From an uncultured Akkermansia sp. (GTDB lineage Bacteria; Verrucomicrobiota; Verrucomicrobiia; Verrucomicrobiales; Akkermansiaceae): a stretch of 64,000 bases of DNA. The stretch lies in contig CAJGCV010000001.1 of NCBI GenBank assembly GCA_904501915.1, positions 94,142-158,141 of the forward strand, in the 5' to 3' direction. The notes beneath the pieces are model-generated. The model was not told the origin of the DNA. It searched no databases and worked only from the letters and a program-made list of their open reading frames with translations. Shown in pieces: positions 24,145-33,013 of this stretch. A program made the position numbers and the translations under genes. Each line of letters starts with the position of its first letter. The first letter of the stretch is position 1.

Positions 24145-25464
24145 GTGACCAAGAACCGTACTCAGGAAATACCATACATCACCCACTGCCGCGGGCTGTG
24201 GATTCTCAGCCCTCTTTTTGTGTTTTTCCTGCTCTATCTGGCAACATCCATCATCGCCGGAGATTTTTACAAAATGCCCGTGACAACGGCTTTCATGGCT
24301 GCCTGTGCCTGGGCGTTCGTGGTCTGCCGTCCACGCCGGTTTTCAGAGCGTATTGAGAGATTCTCGCGCGGTGCTGCACACAGCAACATCATGATGATGG
24401 TGTGGATTTTTATTCTCGCCGGTGCATTTGCCCAATCTGCCAAGTACATTGGCTCTGTGGATGCAACGGTGAATCTGACACTCTCTCTGCTGCCGGCCAA
24501 TATGGTTCTGGCGGGGGTATTCCTCGCTGCCTGTGTCATTTCGCTTTCCATCGGTACTTCGGTAGGCACCATCGTTGCGCTGATGCCAGTTGCCGTAGGA
24601 CTTGCAGACAAATCCGGTGCAAATCTCGCACTGATGGCAGGCTGCGTGATAGGTGGTGCTTTTTTCGGCGATAACCTTTCCTTCATATCTGATACAACAA
24701 TTGCCTCTACCCGCACCCAGGGATGCGCCATGCAGGATAAATTCAAGGCCAATTTCGCCATTGTGATACCGGCAGCCATCCTGGTTCTGCTGGTATATGC
24801 CGGGCTTGGCTGGTCACTGGCACCGGTTAATTCTTTACAACAGACCGAGTGGCTCAAAGTCATTCCCTACCTGCTTGTGCTGGGAACGGCGCTCTGTGGG
24901 CTCAACGTGGTGAAAGTGCTGATACTAGGCATTATCTCCACAGGAGTCGTCGTGCTGCTGGACTCCCGATTCACGTTACTCGATTGGGCTGGAGCTGCCG
25001 GTGCAGGCATGACAGGCATGGGAGAACTTATCATCGTTACCCTGCTGGCAGCAGGCATGCTGGAGCTCATCCGCTACAACGGCGGGCTCTCATACATCGT
25101 AGAACACCTCACAGCCTGCATCCGAGGCCGCAGAGGCGCAGAAACTAGTATTGCACTCATGGCAGCACTCGCCAATGTCTGCACGGCCAATAACACGGTG
25201 GCCATCGTAGCTGTCGGCGACATCGCGCGCAATGTTGCTCAACGATACGGCATTCCTGCACCTCGTTCAGCCAGTCTGCTCGACACGGCTTCCTGTGTTG
25301 TCCAGGGGATTCTTCCCTATGGAGCGCAGCTGCTCATGGGCTCCGCCCTGGCAGGGTTGAGCGCGTTTGACATCATTCCCTACCTTTTCTACCCATATAT
25401 CATGTGCGTCTCCATGCTCAGTTTCATCGTACTGCGCAAAAATAGCACTCCCTCCGCCAAATAA
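24145..25464 (+). CDS. nhaC: Na+/H+ antiporter, NhaC family
   Basis: This integral membrane antiporter of about 439 residues has roughly eleven hydrophobic segments. Family signatures are SIGTSVGTIVALMPVAVGL, GGAFFGDNLSFISDTTIAST with conserved acidic residues in the membrane, and ANVCTANNTVAIV. GTG 24145 is chosen as start because the promoter's -10 lies at 24113-24118, downstream of the ATG at 24106. An AGGA sits 6-7 bp before the GTG. It would exchange Na+ for H+ (or an organic acid couple) for pH and sodium balance. Stand-alone gene. Confidence 0.88.
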   Translation: MTKNRTQEIPYITHCRGLWILSPLFVFFLLYLATSIIAGDFYKMPVTTAFMAACAWAFVVCRPRRFSERIERFSRGAAHSNIMMMVWIFILAGAFAQSAKYIGSVDATVNLTLSLLPANMVLAGVFLAACVISLSIGTSVGTIVALMPVAVGLADKSGANLALMAGCVIGGAFFGDNLSFISDTTIASTRTQGCAMQDKFKANFAIVIPAAILVLLVYAGLGWSLAPVNSLQQTEWLKVIPYLLVLGTALCGLNVVKVLILGIISTGVVVLLDSRFTLLDWAGAAGAGMTGMGELIIVTLLAAGMLELIRYNGGLSYIVEHLTACIRGRRGAETSIALMAALANVCTANNTVAIVAVGDIARNVAQRYGIPAPRSASLLDTASCVVQGILPYGAQLLMGSALAGLSAFDIIPYLFYPYIMCVSMLSFIVLRKNSTPSAK

Positions 25465-25470
25465 TCTGCA

Positions 25471-26538
25471 TCAGAGCAATTCGAGCAGCTGCTCAACCCT
25501 TTGTCCTGGCAGGTTACCCAGCTCCATGCGGTTCATCACATAGGCAAATGACACCCCGGTATCGGGGCTGCAGCAGGCGTGGCTTCCACCCGCCCCGGCG
25601 TGTCCGAAACCGCCACAGGGAAACAAATGCGACGGCTCACACATAGCGCCACATGTAAACGAGGTATGCTGCATCAGAGTGTTATCCCAACCACTACATT
25701 GCGGAGTGGACAACCATTCGAGCACCTCTGCCGGCACAGCATCAGAGAGGAGTAACTGGTAGAACTGAGCCAGGCCGCGCGCGCTTGCCACGCCTCCTTT
25801 TGCAGGGCTCGCGCACTTCCATGCGGCAGGTGTACTCATTTCACGGGGCGAGCCAAAGCCGGAAATACTGTGAAAAGCCCGGTACACAGACGATGCAGCA
25901 TCGAAATACGCTCGATAAAAAGCATCGTTCTGCATGTAACCCGGCTGTATACGAGGGGCCTGAAGTGCCGCTACACGATGGAACTCAGGCTCAGGCAACC
26001 CGATATAAAAATCGAGATTGAAAGGTTTGCGGATTCGTTGTTCCCAGAACTCCCCCACACGAAGCCCTGTCAGTTCGCACATGAGGATATCCACCATAGG
26101 TCCGAAAGTCTGGGGGTGATACCCATGCTGCGGCGGCTGCCACAAGGGGGTGCTTTTTTCAATAGCCGCACGGCAAGCATCCAAATCCTCCAACGGGGCT
26201 GCCTCATGCAGAGCAGCCAGCCCACACTGGTGCGAAAGCATCTGAGCAATGGTGCAATGAGGCGCAGGAAATGCAGGCCAGAGGTCACCCACTCTGAGTT
26301 CGGGGCTCTGGCAGCAGTCATGCAACGCCAGCAACAGGCAGAATGCAGATGCCGGCTTTGTAGCAGAGAAAACAGGCACCAATGAATCATCCGGCCAGCC
26401 GCCATGCAAGGTGAGTACCTCTTCTCCCTTGCGCCAGAGAGAAACCGACGCTCCGCCTACAAGGTCTTTATGAAAGCGGCGTGCAAACTCATCTTTCCAA
26501 TCATCCTTCATAAGGGGTGATATTGGTGACAATGGCAC
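25471..26538 (-). CDS. Serine hydrolase, beta-lactamase class C/esterase family
   Basis: The protein has 355 residues from GTG 26538 (AGAGGA lies 5 bp upstream), or 346 from ATG 26511. The fold is of the serine beta-lactamase-like superfamily. The nucleophile motif SATK (S-x-x-K) appears in VFSATKPAS, a tyrosine in HGYHPQTFG stands in the usual YxN position, and FGHAGAGG replaces the KTG/HTG box. It has no signal peptide, so it is likely a cytoplasmic esterase of EstB type, not a resistance enzyme. The start lies within the end of trmO (overlap 11-38 bp). Third gene of rppH-trmO-hydrolase. Confidence 0.82.
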   Translation of the reverse strand: MPLSPISPLMKDDWKDEFARRFHKDLVGGASVSLWRKGEEVLTLHGGWPDDSLVPVFSATKPASAFCLLLALHDCCQSPELRVGDLWPAFPAPHCTIAQMLSHQCGLAALHEAAPLEDLDACRAAIEKSTPLWQPPQHGYHPQTFGPMVDILMCELTGLRVGEFWEQRIRKPFNLDFYIGLPEPEFHRVAALQAPRIQPGYMQNDAFYRAYFDAASSVYRAFHSISGFGSPREMSTPAAWKCASPAKGGVASARGLAQFYQLLLSDAVPAEVLEWLSTPQCSGWDNTLMQHTSFTCGAMCEPSHLFPCGGFGHAGAGGSHACCSPDTGVSFAYVMNRMELGNLPGQRVEQLLELL

Positions 26539-27160
26539 AATTATCCTCTACCCGGAAATGCACCTCAAATGGTTTCAACACCATGTGGTATAAGCGCTGA
26601 GGGTCGTTCTGGTATGCGGGGCGAGGGTCCTGGGCAAGAGTTTCCTGTAATGCGGCCAGCCATTCCTCTGATACAGATTCCGGCAGCGTGTCAGGAAGTT
26701 TCACAGAGAGAGCTTCCCAGACAGATGCTGTAAAACCACTACTTGCTTCGGGTACAGAGTCAGCGTAAGGAATGTATGGTTTGATATCGTATATGGGTGT
26801 ACCATCTACCATATCTGCCCCGGATACTCGCAAAACTGGTCCAGGCTCAACACTGAGCAACCGCACCACAGACAAACCCAGCGCATTGGGTCTGAATGGC
26901 GAACGTGTAGCAAAAACGCCCAATCGTGTATTACCTCCAAGGCGCGGAGGCCGCACTGTAGGATGCCACTCATCTCCATTGCAATGAAAGCGCCAGATCA
27001 GCCAGATATGCGAAAACTCGCTCAGGCCACGCACGCAATCCTCATTGCAATAGGCTGGTTCAAAAACAATTTCACTCACGGCGTGGGGCACAAGATTCCC
27101 CTGGCGGGGCACGCCGAATTTTTCAGCATAAGGGCTCCGGATGTATGCGACAGGCTGCAT
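26501..27160 (-). CDS. trmO: tRNA (adenine(37)-N6)-methyltransferase TrmO
   Basis: The 219-residue protein belongs to the TsaA/YaeB (TrmO) family, which uses S-adenosylmethionine to methylate N6 of t6A37 in threonine tRNA. Conserved stretches are VAYIRSPYAEKFGVPRQ at the N-terminus, FSHIWLIWRFH, GVFATRSPFRPNALGLS and DMVDGTPIYDIKPYIPYADS. The length fits the E. coli type with its C-terminal domain. The ATG overlaps the rppH stop (TGATG) by one base. Grouping with an RNA pyrophosphohydrolase makes a small RNA-metabolism unit. Confidence 0.93.
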   Translation of the reverse strand: MQPVAYIRSPYAEKFGVPRQGNLVPHAVSEIVFEPAYCNEDCVRGLSEFSHIWLIWRFHCNGDEWHPTVRPPRLGGNTRLGVFATRSPFRPNALGLSVVRLLSVEPGPVLRVSGADMVDGTPIYDIKPYIPYADSVPEASSGFTASVWEALSVKLPDTLPESVSEEWLAALQETLAQDPRPAYQNDPQRLYHMVLKPFEVHFRVEDNCAIVTNITPYEG

Positions 27161-27630
27161 CAGATGTTAAAGAAATCTCGCAAAACCTGTTCATAAACAG
27201 GTCGTTTAAAATCCGGCATGGAGCTGAGGTCTATCTCGTGAGGCTGCACCCACTTGTAATCGCGGAACTCCTTATTATCAAGCCAGGGTTCAGCGAGATC
27301 ACTATGCATCAGGCATAAAAAGTAGTGTTGTTCCTGACCGGCATACGGGATTCCCCTCTTGCGAAGCACGCGTTCACGCTCTTTTGGCGGATAATCATAA
27401 CGATACGGACCAAGGGCAGATACCACCTCAAACTCGTTCGGTCGGAAACCAGTTTCTTCCATTCCTTCCCGGCAGGCAGCATCCAGAGCAGATTCCCCTT
27501 TTTTGATTCCCCCTTGCGGGAACTGCCATGCGCCAAGCGGTTTCACGCGTTCGCACAAGAGCACGCGTCCATCTGCTCTCTGGTAAATAATGGCAGCGTT
27601 AGGGCGGTAAAGTTCTGAAGTACCGGGCAT
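27160..27630 (-). CDS. rppH: RNA pyrophosphohydrolase RppH (Nudix)
   Basis: RppH removes pyrophosphate from 5'-triphosphate RNA and triggers decay. The protein has 156 residues from ATG 27630. An upstream in-frame ATG at 27666 lies inside the -10 box and is excluded. The start YRPNAAIIYQ and the stretch GAWQFPQGGIKKGES match the family. The Nudix box is GG-(x5)-E with REGMEETG. Leaderless mRNAs, which seem common here, would be direct RppH substrates. It heads the rppH-trmO-hydrolase operon. Confidence 0.92.
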   Translation of the reverse strand: MPGTSELYRPNAAIIYQRADGRVLLCERVKPLGAWQFPQGGIKKGESALDAACREGMEETGFRPNEFEVVSALGPYRYDYPPKERERVLRKRGIPYAGQEQHYFLCLMHSDLAEPWLDNKEFRDYKWVQPHEIDLSSMPDFKRPVYEQVLRDFFNI

Positions 27631-27656
27631 AAATAATGTGTAATTTGACAGGACGC

Positions 27657-27685
27657 ATTGTAGCATGCCTCATAACACATTGCAA
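27657..27685 (-). promoter_or_regulatory. Promoter of rppH-trmO-hydrolase
   Basis: On the minus strand, TTGCAA (27685-27680) and TACAAT (27662-27657) are 17 bp apart. The leader to ATG 27630 would be about 20 nt. It is back-to-back with the lipoprotein promoter. Confidence 0.62.
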
Positions 27686-27699
27686 GAACATCTTGCCAC

Positions 27700-27728
27700 T
27701 TGACTCACCTTTGTATATGTGGTAAAGT
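27700..27728 (+). promoter_or_regulatory. Promoter of the 27.7-kb lipoprotein (leaderless)
   Basis: TTGACT (27700-27705) and TAAAGT (27723-27728) have a 17-bp spacer. Seven bases separate the -10 from ATG 27736, so the mRNA should start at or one base before the ATG. Confidence 0.7.
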
Positions 27729-27735
27729 CCTCACC

Positions 27736-28413
27736 ATGAGACTGACCCTGCCTTTATTCGTGCTTTCACTCTTTTGCGCCGGGCTGACCTCCTGCAGTCA
27801 AAACCAGCAGCAGGAGGAGGAATCCGCCAGCCAGGCCAAGGAAGAAGTAGCGCCTGCACCGCTTTATCTCGGCTCAATTCACCAAGTCTTTCCAGCAGAT
27901 AATTTTGTCTTAATTCGCATCATCGGGCCGAGACCAACAGAGGGTACAGTGCTCATCACTCACCCGTCAGATGGCAGTACAAACCGCATGGGCAACCTCG
28001 TTGTTTCCTCCTCACAGCACGAGGGCAGCCGTATTATAGCGGCAGACATCCGCTCTGGACAGATTGCCAAAGGAGACAGGGTTTTCAAGTACAGGGCCAT
28101 TGCATCCGCGCCAGAAGAAAAGAAGAAAGAGGAAGACACTTCTGACATCTTCACTACAGACGCAGACAAACTGGATGTCGGCTATATTCCCCCAGAAGTC
28201 ATCGCTCGCAGAAAACAACGGGAAGCTATCAAAAAACAACAGGCAGCAGATGCCGCACAAGATTTCATAGCCCCGACAGAAGAACAGAACATTCTACCCG
28301 CGCCGGAAGAAGAGCCGGCCAGTTCTCCTGCAATGCCCGATATTCCTGTGCCGGCCGGGCTTCCGCGTCTGGAAGATGTGCCTGACACCATTAATGGCTG
28401 GGATTCCATGTAA
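27736..28413 (+). CDS. Lipoprotein, unknown
   Basis: The product is 226 residues from ATG 27736; a longer frame from TTG 27700 would begin inside the -35 box. The signal peptide ends in a lipobox LTSC (Cys20). A Gln/Glu-rich linker precedes a small beta-rich domain of about 75 residues (YLGSIHQVFPADNFVLIRII ... GDRVFKYRA) of SH3-like character. The C-terminal half is charged and Pro-rich, probably disordered. No named family. It starts its own transcript and is followed 6 bp later by the FAH-family gene. Confidence 0.7.
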   Translation: MRLTLPLFVLSLFCAGLTSCSQNQQQEEESASQAKEEVAPAPLYLGSIHQVFPADNFVLIRIIGPRPTEGTVLITHPSDGSTNRMGNLVVSSSQHEGSRIIAADIRSGQIAKGDRVFKYRAIASAPEEKKKEEDTSDIFTTDADKLDVGYIPPEVIARRKQREAIKKQQAADAAQDFIAPTEEQNILPAPEEEPASSPAMPDIPVPAGLPRLEDVPDTINGWDSM

Positions 28414-28419
28414 CAAATT

Positions 28420-29289
28420 ATGAAACTGCAATACTACGTAGACGAAGAAGGAGAAAGCGTCATTGGTCTGTGGGTGCCCAAAAGAGCATGCTACATTGAT
28501 GTAACCGGACAAGATGAGCAGCTCTGGGCAGCCATGCTGCCAGACGGCAAAAAATTGCGCAAAGAAATAGAAACGTGGATTTCCAAAGGCGCACCGGATG
28601 GAGTACCGGTGGACACGAAAGGGCTTGTCGTTTCCAGTGCGCTGCATGTGCAACCCAACACCCTGGCATGTCTGGGTAAATGCTATGCTGAGCACGCAAA
28701 GGAATTCAGCGGAGATGAACCGACCGAACCATCCCTGTTTCTGAAAGCGACCTCTGCCATTTCCTCAGACCTTTCCTACGTACTGCAACCAGCCGGAGCA
28801 ACCAAGCTCGATTACGAGGTTGAACTGGCTGTGGTCATAGGAGACACCCTGCACCGCGCAAGCGAATCTGAAGCCAGACGCGCCATTGTCGGCTACACGC
28901 TCATGTGCGATTATTCGGAACGTTCATACCAGCTTGAACACGGTGGGCAATGGACGAAAGGTAAGAGCTATGACACCTTCGCGCCCTTCGGCCCCATTCT
29001 GGTAACGAAAGACGAAATTCCCAATCCTGACAATCTGGAGCTTGAATTGCGCGTCAACGGCGAAATACGCCAGAAAGCCAACACATCTCAGCTGATTATG
29101 CCAGTAGCTCAGTTAGTTGCATACGTATCGCAATTCATGACCCTGAATGCAGGCGACATCGTATCAACAGGAACTCCAGGGGGCGTTGCCATGGGCATGA
29201 ATCCGCCGGAATACCTGAAACCAGGAGATGTGGTAGAGTTCAGTTGTCCGGCTATAGGAAGTGTAACTCAGGTAGTTGAAAAAGAATAA
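28420..29289 (+). CDS. Fumarylacetoacetate hydrolase (FAH)-family protein
   Basis: The protein has 289 residues. The C-terminal FAH fold is clear: LDYEVELAVVIGDTL provides the metal-binding Glu pair, then YTLMCDYSERSYQ, a KSYDTFAPFGP stretch and SQFMTLNAGDIVSTGTPGGV with the typical TGTP.GV ending. Members hydrolyse C-C bonds or decarboxylate 2-oxo acids (for example oxaloacetate or acylpyruvates). The exact substrate cannot be read here. The N-terminal 70 residues are the variable cap found in many family members. Likely co-transcribed with the lipoprotein upstream. Confidence 0.87.
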   Translation: MKLQYYVDEEGESVIGLWVPKRACYIDVTGQDEQLWAAMLPDGKKLRKEIETWISKGAPDGVPVDTKGLVVSSALHVQPNTLACLGKCYAEHAKEFSGDEPTEPSLFLKATSAISSDLSYVLQPAGATKLDYEVELAVVIGDTLHRASESEARRAIVGYTLMCDYSERSYQLEHGGQWTKGKSYDTFAPFGPILVTKDEIPNPDNLELELRVNGEIRQKANTSQLIMPVAQLVAYVSQFMTLNAGDIVSTGTPGGVAMGMNPPEYLKPGDVVEFSCPAIGSVTQVVEKE

Positions 29290-29295
29290 AAAGTA

Positions 29296-29323
29296 TTGCT
29301 TTTATAAAAGCTTTTGCTACAAT
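29296..29323 (+). promoter_or_regulatory. Promoter of the sugar epimerase gene
   Basis: TTGCTT (29296-29301) and TACAAT (29318-29323) are spaced by 16 bp. The leader to ATG 29362 would be about 32 nt. An in-frame codon at 29314 lies within the promoter and is rejected as a start. Confidence 0.55.
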
Positions 29324-29361
29324 ACCGCGCACCTGAATCTCCATCTTTTTTACACCGAACC

Positions 29362-30393
29362 ATGAAAATCCTCATCACAGGCGCAGCAGGCTTCATCGGA
29401 TATCATGTAACGAAACGTTTGCTTGATAGCGGACACACCGTTGTGGGTATCGACAATGTCTGCAACAATAAAGACCTTGAAATGAAGTATGCGCGTCTGC
29501 GACTTCTCGGGATTACGGCAGAAGATATTGAGCCGCTCAAAGAGCTCGAGGGCATCAACAAGTTCCGGTTCATAATGATGGACATTCTTGATAAAGAATC
29601 CATCGAGACCCTCTGCAAGAAGGAAAGCTTCGATACCATCCTTCACCTGGCCGCGCTCACAGGCACAACGACGGCAAACATGAAACCCGCCTTGTTCTAC
29701 GAAACAAACGTAACAGGCACCATAAACATGCTTGAAGCAAGCCGCCACTACGGGGTGCAGCATTTCTTCTTTGCTTCCAGCTCCACCGTTTACAGCGCCC
29801 AGGCATCATCTCCCCTGCAGGAAGAAGACCATGTGGATACGCCGGTGAACATGTACGCCGCAACCAAGCGTTCTGCAGAGCTCCTCTGTTATACGTATGC
29901 AAAAGCCTACGGCATGCCTATCACTATTTTCCGACTTTTCACCGTGTACGGCAGCTGGAGTCGCCCGGATTCCATCCCCATGCAGATAGCAGACCGCATT
30001 ATGAAGGGACGCAGAGTCCGCATCATGAACAATGGCATGCTGATTCGCGATTTCACTTACATTGATGACCTGCTTGAAGGCATGGAAGCCGCCTTATCAA
30101 ACCAGCCTTACGCGCTCAACGGTGTTCCCTATGCCCTTTACAACGTGGGACGTGGCAAACCTGTTTCTCTCATGGCATTTACCCAGGCTATGGAACATGC
30201 ACTTGGTAAAACAACCGAAATCATGACCGATCCCACATCGCCCTACCTCAATGGAGAACTTGTTGAGATGTATGCGGACAGCTCCAAACTTGAGCGGGAA
30301 CTGGCATACTCCCCCGTATGGGATCATAACGAAGCCCTCCCCCTCTTTGCCGAATGGTTCCTTGAACACTACGGCAAAACATTCCACATGTAA
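29362..30393 (+). CDS. NAD-dependent sugar epimerase/dehydratase (UDP-glucuronate 4-epimerase-like)
   Basis: The protein has 343 residues from ATG 29362. It is an extended SDR fold: the NAD-binding GAAGFIGYHV (GxxGxxG) is at the N-terminus, an HLAAL motif follows, the catalytic Ser/Thr lies in SSSTVYSA, and YxxxK is in MYAATKRSAE. The FRLFTVYG and RDFTYIDDL stretches are typical of UDP-glucuronate 4-epimerases. It probably supplies an activated sugar such as UDP-galacturonate for surface polysaccharide or LPS. A 24-bp gap separates it from pyrD. Confidence 0.86.
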   Translation: MKILITGAAGFIGYHVTKRLLDSGHTVVGIDNVCNNKDLEMKYARLRLLGITAEDIEPLKELEGINKFRFIMMDILDKESIETLCKKESFDTILHLAALTGTTTANMKPALFYETNVTGTINMLEASRHYGVQHFFFASSSTVYSAQASSPLQEEDHVDTPVNMYAATKRSAELLCYTYAKAYGMPITIFRLFTVYGSWSRPDSIPMQIADRIMKGRRVRIMNNGMLIRDFTYIDDLLEGMEAALSNQPYALNGVPYALYNVGRGKPVSLMAFTQAMEHALGKTTEIMTDPTSPYLNGELVEMYADSSKLERELAYSPVWDHNEALPLFAEWFLEHYGKTFHM

Positions 30394-30416
30394 CTTTTTC
30401 ATACCCCCATCTATTC

Positions 30417-31466
30417 GTGTCTCCTTATCTATACCAACTGGCCAAGAAGTTTTTATTCTGTCTTGATCCTGAAACAGCCCACAAAGTCACCCTTGCCGGA
30501 CTGCGCACAGCAGAAAAACTGGGAATACTTCCCGCGCTGGTCGGGGGCGCTCCTGTGGAGGACCCTGTTACCGTCATGGGACTCCGATTCCCGAACAGGG
30601 TCGGACTGGCTGCCGGCATGGATAAAGAAGCCAATACGGTGGCGGCATTCGGACATCTCGGCTTTGGTTTTGTGGAAGTTGGCACACTTACACCCCGACC
30701 GCAGCCAGGCAACCCGAAACCCAGGCTTTTCCGCTGTATTCCGCAGCAGGCAATCATTAACCACATGGGAATCAATAACCCTGGCGTTGAGGAAGGTGTG
30801 GCAAACATTCGCCGCACACGGCATTTCAACGGCGTACTGGGCGTAAACATCAGCAAAAACAAAGTCACACCAAATGCAGAAGCGCACCAGGATTATCTGG
30901 CATGTCTCCGCGCCGTGTGGGATGTTGCTGATTACGTTGCCATCAACTTCTCCTGCCCCAATGTTCCGAACCTGCAGGACCTGGCTAAGGCAGACAGCGC
31001 AGCCGATTTGCTGGCGCTCATGAAGAGCGAACAGGCCAACCTCTCGTCTGAAACCGGACGCTACGTACCGCTCGTCATGAAAGTGTCGCCGGATATGAGC
31101 GAAAGCCAGATCCGCGAACTCTCGCAGGTATTCATGGACAGCCAGCTTGACGGTCTTATCTGCACCAATACCACAACCACGCGCGCCGGGGTCGAAAGCT
31201 CTCCTCACGCATCTCAAAGCGGCGGCATGTCTGGCAAGCCCCTGTACAACCGAGCCAATGAAACGCTCGAGGCTTTTGCTAAGGAGCTTAAGGGCAGCAT
31301 CCCGATTATAGGAGTAGGCGGCATTACCACACCAGAAGATGCGGTAAAAAAGATTCAGGCAGGAGCCTCGCTTGTACAGCTTTACAGCGGATTCATCTAC
31401 AATGGCCCCCCCCTGGTGGAAGCATCTGCACGGGCCATCCGCGAACATTGCCCGGCGCAAGTGTAA
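30417..31466 (+). CDS. pyrD: Dihydroorotate dehydrogenase (quinone), class 2
   Basis: The enzyme oxidises dihydroorotate to orotate in pyrimidine synthesis, passing electrons to quinone, here presumably menaquinone. The 349-residue length and N-terminal membrane-associating helices (YLYQLAKKFLFCLDPETAH) indicate class 2. Motifs are GLAAGMDKEA, GFVEVGTLTPRPQPGNPKPR, HMGINNPG, the catalytic Ser in INFSCPNVPNL and the FMN phosphate site GVGGI. The start is GTG 30417. No Shine-Dalgarno is present. A strong terminator follows. Confidence 0.95.
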   Translation: MSPYLYQLAKKFLFCLDPETAHKVTLAGLRTAEKLGILPALVGGAPVEDPVTVMGLRFPNRVGLAAGMDKEANTVAAFGHLGFGFVEVGTLTPRPQPGNPKPRLFRCIPQQAIINHMGINNPGVEEGVANIRRTRHFNGVLGVNISKNKVTPNAEAHQDYLACLRAVWDVADYVAINFSCPNVPNLQDLAKADSAADLLALMKSEQANLSSETGRYVPLVMKVSPDMSESQIRELSQVFMDSQLDGLICTNTTTTRAGVESSPHASQSGGMSGKPLYNRANETLEAFAKELKGSIPIIGVGGITTPEDAVKKIQAGASLVQLYSGFIYNGPPLVEASARAIREHCPAQV

Positions 31467-31492
31467 CAGCTCCGAGCCAAGACAGCTCCTCA

Positions 31493-31525
31493 GCGATTCT
31501 CTCCAAGCGGAGAGAATCGCCTTTG
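31493..31525 (+). terminator. Terminator after pyrD
   Basis: A perfect 12-bp stem, GCGATTCTCTCC (31493-31504) with GGAGAGAATCGC (31509-31520), and an AAGC loop are followed by CTTTGTGTTC. It ends the epimerase-pyrD unit. Confidence 0.8.
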
Positions 31526-31567
31526 TGTTCTAACGCGCGTTTTCACTCAAAAATCCACATTTGGGGT

Positions 31568-31596
31568 TTGCAAGCCTGCGGATAATGTGATATTAT
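31568..31596 (+). promoter_or_regulatory. Promoter of the secreted helical protein genes
   Basis: TTGCAA (31568-31573) and TATTAT (31591-31596) are 17 bp apart. The ATG at 31595 lies inside the -10, so the start is ATG 31631, with a leader of about 28 nt. Confidence 0.6.
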
Positions 31597-31630
31597 GCGG
31601 TACGAAGTACAATTTCACCAGTTTTACATC

Positions 31631-33001
31631 ATGAAGAAGACTCTTTTTTCACTGCTCGCTTTAACCGTATCTCTGGCACATGCCGAACAGGTGTACACCA
31701 TTGTGCTTGCTTCGGGCGAACAATTCAGCAATTGCTCTATTGTTGAAAAAAATGCTCAAAACACTAAATTTTCCGGGACAGACAGCAACGGTAAATTAGT
31801 AACCAAAGAAGTTCCCGCTGCAGAAATTACTTCCATGAATGAAGTATCTGCAGAAAAACCATCAGAACAGAAAGAAATCAAGAAGGGCGAAGAAAAAGCC
31901 ACTGACGCTACCCTGCGACTGCGAGACAGGCTGGCCCTGATTGACACGGAAATGGCAAAACTGACCAAGCCGACCAGATCACTAACCTCTCAGGCAACGA
32001 GCACAAAGACTCGCATTACCAGGCTTCTGGTGAACATGGATAAACAGGCTCTGGAAATTGCAAAATTGCAGGAAGACTTCCAAAAGGCCGCGGCAGCAGA
32101 CTTTACATTCGACATCGTACGCATTGAAGACCGCACCAAATACGCACAGGATGGCAAAGCAGCCTACAAAGCTATGGTGCTTGACATGAAGCAGAAAAAA
32201 AACAGCCGAAAAGTCGGAGGTCTTGATAAATTTGAAGTTCTGCGCGAACGCTACCAGGGAATTCCTGAATATAAAGATGCCCACGCGAAATATCTGCGCA
32301 CACTCCGCCAGCTGAACAAAAAATGGAGCAGCATGCACGCAAAGGAAGAGGCAGCGCGCAAACGTTACCCGACAGACAAAATGCGGGCAATGAACGAAAT
32401 TGACAACCGCAAATACGAAGAAATCAAGGCCCAACTCGAGAAAGATGGCGAAGATATCACAAAAGTCTGGATTGTTCCGCAACAGCGCAATCTGAAAATG
32501 CTGGCATATTGCGCCCGCCGTGTAGAAGATGTCCTGCGCCGAACAGAAAAAGAAAAACTGGATGCTGCGGTGGGCACAGTACCCTCCCTGCTCAGCCAAT
32601 ACTGGGAGCAAATGGACCAGATACGAGAACTCATGATTAGAGGCGATCTGGAAAGCGCAGAAAAACAAATCCGGAACAATGCAGCCTATAATCTGATTAT
32701 GAGGCTCAACAGAGAGCTTCTGCCACAGGATTACAAAGAGCCCATTCGCAACCAGCACAAAGACATGGAGCGGGAAATCACCACACGCAAGCGTAACTAC
32801 AACAGGCTCAAAATGACGTTAAAAACAAAAACAGATGCTCTTGATCGCAGTATTACCAATGCAGAATCGCAGATTGATGGCATCATGGAGAAAATTCAGC
32901 AGGCTCTGGATGCAGACATAGGTGAAAACACCATGGAAGTTGACAAGCCGGAAGAAAAGCCAGCACAGGAAGCAAGTGCGCCTCAACCTAAGTCAGAATA
33001 A
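31631..33001 (+). CDS. Secreted coiled-coil protein, unknown
   Basis: The product is 456 residues from ATG 31631. A clear signal peptide (residues 1-18, SLAHA) is followed by a short beta-rich module of about 45 residues (VYTIVLASGEQFSNCSIVEK). The remainder is a long, highly charged alpha-helical region with heptad-like spacing and a final Pro/Glu/Gln tail. It is probably a periplasmic elongated protein. No family is recognised. It heads a probable operon with two small secreted proteins, 12 bp apart. Confidence 0.68.
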   Translation: MKKTLFSLLALTVSLAHAEQVYTIVLASGEQFSNCSIVEKNAQNTKFSGTDSNGKLVTKEVPAAEITSMNEVSAEKPSEQKEIKKGEEKATDATLRLRDRLALIDTEMAKLTKPTRSLTSQATSTKTRITRLLVNMDKQALEIAKLQEDFQKAAAADFTFDIVRIEDRTKYAQDGKAAYKAMVLDMKQKKNSRKVGGLDKFEVLRERYQGIPEYKDAHAKYLRTLRQLNKKWSSMHAKEEAARKRYPTDKMRAMNEIDNRKYEEIKAQLEKDGEDITKVWIVPQQRNLKMLAYCARRVEDVLRRTEKEKLDAAVGTVPSLLSQYWEQMDQIRELMIRGDLESAEKQIRNNAAYNLIMRLNRELLPQDYKEPIRNQHKDMEREITTRKRNYNRLKMTLKTKTDALDRSITNAESQIDGIMEKIQQALDADIGENTMEVDKPEEKPAQEASAPQPKSE

Positions 33002-33013
33002 GATAAGCGCTTC

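Noticed and set aside
25471..26538. Antibiotic-resistance beta-lactamase
   Set aside because: No signal peptide, an altered YxN position and a HAGAGG box in place of KTG point to a cytoplasmic esterase-type family member.
30453..31460. 335-residue open frame on the minus strand
   Set aside because: Antisense to pyrD, which has a full set of class 2 motifs.
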